From contig JAFZPV010000020.1 in NCBI GenBank assembly GCA_017552535.1, forward strand, positions 1 to 44,157: a stretch of 44,157 nucleotides of DNA, given 5' to 3'. The stretch is from Clostridia bacterium (GTDB taxonomy: Bacteria > Bacillota > Clostridia > Christensenellales > Aristaeellaceae). Below the pieces are notes generated by a model. The model did no database searches. It saw only the letters and a program-made list of their open reading frames with translations, and was not told where the DNA came from. Below, piece by piece: positions 40,349-44,157 of this stretch (positions are counted from its first letter, which is position 1; every line of letters starts with the position of its first letter). Made by a program: the position numbers and the translations under genes.

Positions 40349-41598
40349 ATATCTGCCTCCAGCTGCTTAAAATCCTGCCAGAAACGGGGATAGGATTTCT
40401 GCACGCACTCCGCGCCCAGAACCGTTACGTCTTCCTGTGAACCGGACGCGGCCACGGCGGCAGCCATGGCGATACGGTGATCGCCCTGCGCGTCCGTCTG
40501 CCCGCCCGCGAGGAAGGGTCTTCCCCTGATCACGAGGCCGTCGCCCTCCGTCCGTATGTCCGCTCCCAGATCTGACAGCATCCGGCATGTGGTCATCAGG
40601 CGGTCGCTTTCCTTGAGCCGCAGGCGCGACGCGTTCACCACGCGGGTTTCGCCTTTCGCAAGGCTCATAAGCGCGCTCAGCGCGGGGATCAGGTCCGGTA
40701 TACCGGAGGCGTCGATTGTCACGCCTTCCAGGCGGTCTTTTTGTACCGTAACTCCCTTCGGTCCGGCCTGTACGCAGGCGCCCGCTTCAGAGAGTATTTT
40801 CAGTACGGCCTTGTCTCCCTGCAGGGAATCCGTGCGCATATCCAGAGCCGTCACGCCGTTTTGGGACAGCGCGCCCATGCACAGAAAGAACGCCGCCTGG
40901 GACCAGTCCCTTTCCAGCGCCCAGACGGGCGGCATATCGTACGTCTGCCGTCCCGGGATCAAAAATACGCCTTTGTCTTCCTCCGCGCGCACGCCGGAAG
41001 CGGAAAGCATCTTCAGCGTCATGCGCACATATCCCTCCGATTCCGTTTCCCCTGTCACGCAAAGCTCGCTGTCGCCGGGCAGAAGCGGGAGGGCGAACAA
41101 AAGGCCCGTAATGAACTGGCTGGAAACGTTGCCCGGCAGCGTGTAGCGCCCGGGTGCAAGCTTTCCCCGGCAGACAAGTTCATTTCCGGTTTTTTCCAGC
41201 CGCATGCCATGTTTTTGAAGGGCGTCCGCCAGCGCCTGTATGGGCCGCCCGGGGAGACTTCCTTCCATAACAAACTGCGCATCCAAACCCAGTGCGCCCG
41301 CCAGCGGCAGCAAAAACCGCAGTGTAGAGCCGCTTTCTCCGGGACAGAGTCTTTTTTCACCAGGCACAGTTCCTATCTGCTTTGCCGAAACAAAGCCGGA
41401 TTCTTCCTGAACGATATCCGCGCCCAGGGCGTTCAGACATGCCAAAGTGGCGAGTACGTCTTTCGAAGCGTCTGCCCCTTCGATGCGCACCCGGTTTTTC
41501 GAAAGCGCCGCAGCGATCAGCGCCCGGTGCGCCTCCGATTTGGAACAGGGCACCCGCACGCTTCCCATGCGCGGCCCCGCCTGTACGCGCTCAATCAT
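40345..41598 (-). CDS. aroA: 3-phosphoshikimate 1-carboxyvinyltransferase (EPSP synthase)
   Basis: This 417-aa enzyme joins shikimate-3-phosphate and PEP. It shows VPCSKSEAHRALIAAAL with the PEP-binding Lys, CPGESGSTLRFLLPLAG, VSSQFITGLLFALPLL, RLRLKESDRLMTT and DHRIAMAAAVA. The canonical GSKS is CSKS here. The length is normal. Its ATG directly follows the aroB stop (TAAATG) and uses a GGAGG inside the aroB 3' end. Confidence 0.96.
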   Translation of the reverse strand: MIERVQAGPRMGSVRVPCSKSEAHRALIAAALSKNRVRIEGADASKDVLATLACLNALGADIVQEESGFVSAKQIGTVPGEKRLCPGESGSTLRFLLPLAGALGLDAQFVMEGSLPGRPIQALADALQKHGMRLEKTGNELVCRGKLAPGRYTLPGNVSSQFITGLLFALPLLPGDSELCVTGETESEGYVRMTLKMLSASGVRAEEDKGVFLIPGRQTYDMPPVWALERDWSQAAFFLCMGALSQNGVTALDMRTDSLQGDKAVLKILSEAGACVQAGPKGVTVQKDRLEGVTIDASGIPDLIPALSALMSLAKGETRVVNASRLRLKESDRLMTTCRMLSDLGADIRTEGDGLVIRGRPFLAGGQTDAQGDHRIAMAAAVAASGSQEDVTVLGAECVQKSYPRFWQDFKQLEADI

Positions 41599-42654
41599 TT
41601 ACAGTCCTCCAGCTTTGAGCCAGGATATAAGTTCATCCGCGGGGATATCCGTGATGCGGCAGACGCCGATCTTTTCCGGCAGGATCATTTTCACGCTGAA
41701 GCCGTCGCCTTTTTTGTCGGAAAGGCAGGCCGAAGCCGTTTCCCCCGCCGTAAACGGGAAGGCCGCGGGCAGACCGTACAGCGCAAGGGCTTCTTCTATC
41801 TCCTTGCAAACTTCCGGACCGCAAACCGAGCGGGCGCAGGCGGCCCGGGCCGCAGCGGCCATGCCCATCGCCACAGCTTGCCCGTGGGGGATCGAGTAGC
41901 CGCTAATCTTTTCCGCAGCGTGGCCCAGGGTATGGCCGAGGTTCAAAAGCATCCGTTTTCCCGTGTCGCGCTCGTCCTGTTCCACCAGGCCGCGTTTTAT
42001 TTGAACGCACTGTTCGATCACTCGAGCGTAATCCTCTCTGACCGGCTTTTCAAGGATACTTTCAAACAGCGCCCGGCTGCCCAGAACGCCGTACTTGATG
42101 ATCTCCGCGCAGCCGTTTCGGTATTCTTCCTCAGGCAGAGTGGAAAGCGTGTCCGTGTCCGCGATCACCAGATCCGGCTGATAAAAGCAGCCCGCCTGGT
42201 TTTTGCCGCCTTCCAGGTTCACCGCCGTTTTGCCGCCCACGGAGGAATCCACCGCCGCCAGAAGGGAGGTGGGCACCTGGACGAAACCCATGCCGCGCCG
42301 GTACGTCGCCGCCGCAAAACCCGCTACATCTCCGGCCACGCCGCCGCCCAGGGCGACGGTCACGTCCTGCCGCGAGGCGTTCACTTCGCACAGCCTGTCC
42401 AGAATACGGGCATAGGTTGAGAGGGTCTTGGACGCTTCCCCGGACGGGAACACGAAGGTAAACACCTGAAAGCCCGTTTTTTCCAGCGAGCGGGAAAGCG
42501 CTTCTCCGTACAGGGAAAACACGTTTTCGTCCGATACGATCAGGGCTTTGCCCCCGGAGCATACGCCGCGAACCAGTTTCCCCGCCTCTTCGATCAGGCC
42601 GGAAGAGATCAACACATCGTAGCTTTTGGACGCCTGTACCGTTACGACCGCCAT
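41599..42654 (-). CDS. aroB: 3-dehydroquinate synthase
   Basis: This 351-aa NAD- and metal-dependent enzyme converts DAHP to 3-dehydroquinate, step 2 of the pathway. Landmarks are FPSGEASKTL, LGGGVAGDVAGFAAATY, the substrate loop VPTSLLAAVDSSVGGKTAVN, EIIKYGVL and the metal-binding LLNLGHTLGHA. The ATG at 42654 follows GAGGTG by 6 nt; upstream in-frame sequence would overlap aroF and is rejected. The gap to aroF is 49 nt, the widest within the operon. Confidence 0.96.
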   Translation of the reverse strand: MAVVTVQASKSYDVLISSGLIEEAGKLVRGVCSGGKALIVSDENVFSLYGEALSRSLEKTGFQVFTFVFPSGEASKTLSTYARILDRLCEVNASRQDVTVALGGGVAGDVAGFAAATYRRGMGFVQVPTSLLAAVDSSVGGKTAVNLEGGKNQAGCFYQPDLVIADTDTLSTLPEEEYRNGCAEIIKYGVLGSRALFESILEKPVREDYARVIEQCVQIKRGLVEQDERDTGKRMLLNLGHTLGHAAEKISGYSIPHGQAVAMGMAAAARAACARSVCGPEVCKEIEEALALYGLPAAFPFTAGETASACLSDKKGDGFSVKMILPEKIGVCRITDIPADELISWLKAGGL

Positions 42655-42703
42655 ACCGTTCACCTCACCGGAAAATGGATTTTCTGCCGGATCACGCTGT
42701 CTG

Positions 42704-43708
42704 TCAGCCCCGTACGGTTTCACGGACCGCAAGGACTTTTTTCACCAGCGGCGCGTACTGCTCGGGCTTCAGGCTCTGGGCGCCGTCGCTCAGGGCATGC
42801 TCGGGGTCGCTGTGCACCTCGATCAGAAGCCCGTCACAGCCGCAGGCCGCGGCGGCCAGGGCCATGGGCTCCACCATGCGGGCGATGCCGGTAGCGTGGC
42901 TGGGGTCCACCACCACGGGCAGGTGACTGAGCTCATGCAGCATGGGCACAGCGGAAAGATCCAGGGTGTTTCGCATATAATCAGAATAGGTGCGTATGCC
43001 CCTTTCGCACAGGATCACGTTTTCGTTCCCGCTGGCCATGATATACTCCGCGCTCATCAGGAGTTCCCTCAGAGTGTTGGCGAGGCCGCGCTTGAGCAGA
43101 ACCGGCTTGGGCTGCTGGCCCAGTGCCTTGAGCAGGTCGAAGTTCTGCATATTGCGCGCGCCCACCTGCAGCACGTCCACATCCCTGAACAGGTCCAGGT
43201 CCCCGGCGCTCATGATCTCCGTCACGATGGGAAGCCCTGTTTCCCGGCGGGCGATCTTCAGCAGCTCCAGTCCTTCGGCCTTGAGCCCCTGGAAATCGTA
43301 AGGCGATGTGCGGGGCTTGAAGGCGCCGCCCCTGAGCAGATTCGCGCCCGCGGCCTTCACCGCTTTGGCGACATACACGATCTGCTCCTCGCTTTCCACC
43401 GAGCAGGGGCCCGCGATCATGGCGAAATGACCGCCGCCGATCTTTACGCCCCCTGCGTCTATCACGCTGTCGTCGGGATGGAAGCGCCGGGAGCAGCATT
43501 TGAAGGGTTCGCTGATGCGTTTGACGGAATCCACGATATCCAGGCTTTTGATCAGCTCCATGTCTACGCCGCTGGTATCGCCGATCAGCCCCACAACGGT
43601 CTGGAATTCTCCGGTAAACACATGAACGCCCAGGCCCATTTGTTTGAGCCATTCCACCAGCTGCTCCTGCTTGTTTTTCGGTGCGTTGTTTTTCAGTACT
43701 ACGATCAT
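42704..43708 (-). CDS. aroF: 3-deoxy-7-phosphoheptulonate synthase (DAHP synthase, type I-beta)
   Basis: This 334-aa enzyme condenses PEP and erythrose-4-phosphate, the entry step of the pathway. Residues 1-75 form the ferredoxin-like N-terminal domain of the I-beta class (MIVVLKNNAPKNKQEQLVEWL), which often mediates feedback. The barrel has AGPCSVES with the metal Cys, RGGAFKPRTSPYDFQG, LLKRGLANTL, DPSHATG and IEVHSDP. The ATG at 43708 follows GGAGG. It is the first structural gene after the leader peptide and terminator, so its expression should respond to attenuation. Confidence 0.96.
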   Translation of the reverse strand: MIVVLKNNAPKNKQEQLVEWLKQMGLGVHVFTGEFQTVVGLIGDTSGVDMELIKSLDIVDSVKRISEPFKCCSRRFHPDDSVIDAGGVKIGGGHFAMIAGPCSVESEEQIVYVAKAVKAAGANLLRGGAFKPRTSPYDFQGLKAEGLELLKIARRETGLPIVTEIMSAGDLDLFRDVDVLQVGARNMQNFDLLKALGQQPKPVLLKRGLANTLRELLMSAEYIMASGNENVILCERGIRTYSDYMRNTLDLSAVPMLHELSHLPVVVDPSHATGIARMVEPMALAAAACGCDGLLIEVHSDPEHALSDGAQSLKPEQYAPLVKKVLAVRETVRG

Positions 43709-43746
43709 AACCCAAAGCCTCCGTTGTCTTTTGCTGCGGACCATAT

Positions 43747-43777
43747 AAAACGTGCGGCGCAGATCGTTCTGCGCCGC
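43747..43777 (-). terminator. Leader terminator upstream of aroF
   Basis: On the minus strand a perfect 10-bp GC-rich stem (43777-43768 with 43763-43754, loop ACGA) is followed by ACG and TTTT. It lies between the leader-peptide stop and aroF. Its loop and 3' arm (CGATCTGC, 43766-43759) can instead pair with the end of the leader gene, as expected for an attenuator. Confidence 0.8.
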
Positions 43778-43807
43778 GCGGAAAAAAGCATAATCCTTCG
43801 ATATACA

Positions 43808-43894
43808 CTATCCGATCGCACTGCAAAACAACCTGCCTGCATCGAGCAGCCGGGTAAATCGAAACCAAAATCGCAGTGCCCCAGCGTTTGTCAT
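43808..43894 (-). CDS. Aromatic leader peptide (attenuator) of the aro operon
   Basis: This 28-codon open frame runs from ATG at 43894 to TAG at 43808, with an AAGGGAG ribosome binding site 9 nt upstream. Residues 8-13 are RFWFRF, so three Phe codons (all TTT) and the single Trp codon fall within five codons, with CGA (Arg) codons between. Just before this block, GCACTGC (43879-43873) can pair with GCAGTGC (43824-43818) at the end of the leader, a 1:2 hairpin. Stalling at Phe/Trp codons would free the second segment to pair with CGATCTGC of the terminator. This is the layout of pheL/trpL-type attenuation. No homology is claimed. Confidence 0.75.
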   Translation of the reverse strand: MTNAGALRFWFRFTRLLDAGRLFCSAIG

Positions 43895-43931
43895 CGGTCG
43901 TTTCTCCCTTTTCCGGACATCAAAAATTCGC

Positions 43932-43960
43932 TTGACTTTGCCGGAAATATGTGATAGTCT
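43932..43960 (+). promoter_or_regulatory. Promoter toward the DegV-family gene
   Basis: -35 TTGACT (43932-43937), 17-bp spacer, -10 TAGTCT (43955-43960). It reads right, crossing the aro promoter, toward the ATG at 44083. It forms one arm of a symmetric promoter pair. Confidence 0.55.
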
Positions 43961-43977
43961 ACTTTCTGACCGAGCAG

Positions 43978-44006
43978 ATTTTATCACGGCGGCATCGGAA
44001 AGTCAA
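43978..44006 (-). promoter_or_regulatory. Promoter of the aromatic operon
   Basis: On the minus strand, -35 TTGACT (44001-44006), 17-bp spacer and -10 TAAAAT (43978-43983). Transcription would begin near 43971, about 77 nt before the leader ATG. It is the best promoter match in this region. Confidence 0.8.
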
Positions 44007-44082
44007 CAATCACAGAGGCTTTTTGAGAATCTTTACGTCGGATGAGCCTGGCTCGGAATCTTTATTTTTCGCGAGGCTGCAT

Positions 44083-44157
44083 ATGGCGGATTACGTACTG
44101 AGCTGCTGTTCCACTGCCGATCTGAGCAGGGAACATTTTGACACCCGGAATATCGAA
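44083..44157 (+). CDS. DegV-family protein, N-terminal fragment (cut by the window end)
   Basis: The first 25 residues are visible, starting at the ATG 44083 with GAGG 7 nt upstream. The sequence begins MADYVLSCCSTADLSREHF, matching the N-terminal strand and the (D/C)STADL motif of DegV proteins, which bind a fatty acid as part of the bacterial fatty-acid kinase system (FakB-like). The gene continues beyond the window, so length and other motifs cannot be checked. It is divergent from the aromatic operon, and their promoters overlap. Confidence 0.7.
   Translation, partial: MADYVLSCCSTADLSREHFDTRNIE

Noticed and set aside
43709-43978. T-box riboswitch upstream of aroF
   Set aside because: No T-box consensus sequence or specifier stem is visible; a translated leader with alternative hairpins explains the region better.

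Overview
The window looks like chromosomal DNA of a GC-rich, Gram-positive anaerobe of the Clostridia, probably a gut lineage. The evidence is a paired GlgC/GlgD ADP-glucose pyrophosphorylase, the clostridial long form of HflX, an MBOAT/DHHW surface-acylation pair, strong AGGAGG ribosome binding sites and sigma-A-type promoters. I cannot name a species. No rRNA, tRNA, CRISPR array, transposase or phage gene was recognised, and no gene-free stretch exceeds 300 bases.

Layout. (1) 1-5598, minus strand: repair and housekeeping genes (rarA, msrA, mutY), then an 803-aa uncharacterised McrB/MoxR-like AAA+ ATPase with its own strong promoter. (2) 5788-10703, plus strand: glycogen synthesis (glgC, glgD, glgA) and a sugar isomerase-like gene, closed by a clear terminator. 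(3) 10820-12893, plus strand: a chimeric barstar-ACT gene whose front half is strikingly AT-rich, then an MFS transporter that overlaps proA tail to tail. (4) 26515 down to 12868, minus strand: nine closely packed genes: polysaccharide deacetylase, malQ, glgP, hflX, a DUF2974-type hydrolase, a MATE exporter, an 818-aa adenosine-deaminase-like protein with a Rossmann/SLOG-like tail, proB and proA. (5) 26712-28950, plus strand: a ThuA-like protein and an FGGY sugar kinase whose stop codon lies inside a palindromic heptamer-repeat element. (6) 34528 down to 29106, minus strand: MBOAT O-acyltransferase, DHHW protein, an RCC1-repeat membrane protein and a D-lactate-dehydrogenase-like enzyme with a Cys-rich tail. 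(7) 34727-36296, plus strand: a GNAT acetyltransferase and a UroD-family protein. (8) 43894 down to 36429, minus strand: an aromatic operon that encodes every step from DAHP to chorismate plus the prephenate branch to phenylpyruvate (aroF, aroB, aroA, aroC, pheA, aroE-aroK fusion, aroQ). (9) 44083 to the end: the start of a DegV-family gene.

How the parts work together. Glycogen synthesis (glgCDA) and breakdown (glgP, malQ) sit in two opposing transcription units; no branching enzyme is visible here. The aromatic operon is preceded by a short leader gene with a Phe/Trp-rich stretch, a 1:2 hairpin, an intrinsic terminator and a possible antiterminator, which together look like classical transcription attenuation. 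Its promoter overlaps, as a near mirror image, a promoter pointing at the DegV gene.

The most unusual items are the adenosine-deaminase/SLOG-like fusion, the solitary AAA+ ATPase, the composition-switching barstar-ACT chimera, a 116-nt structured repeat present in two intergenic copies (1-120 and 36309-36423), the palindromic heptamer element, the aromatic leader peptide, and a complete JAMM-type metal motif in the N-terminal extension of HflX.
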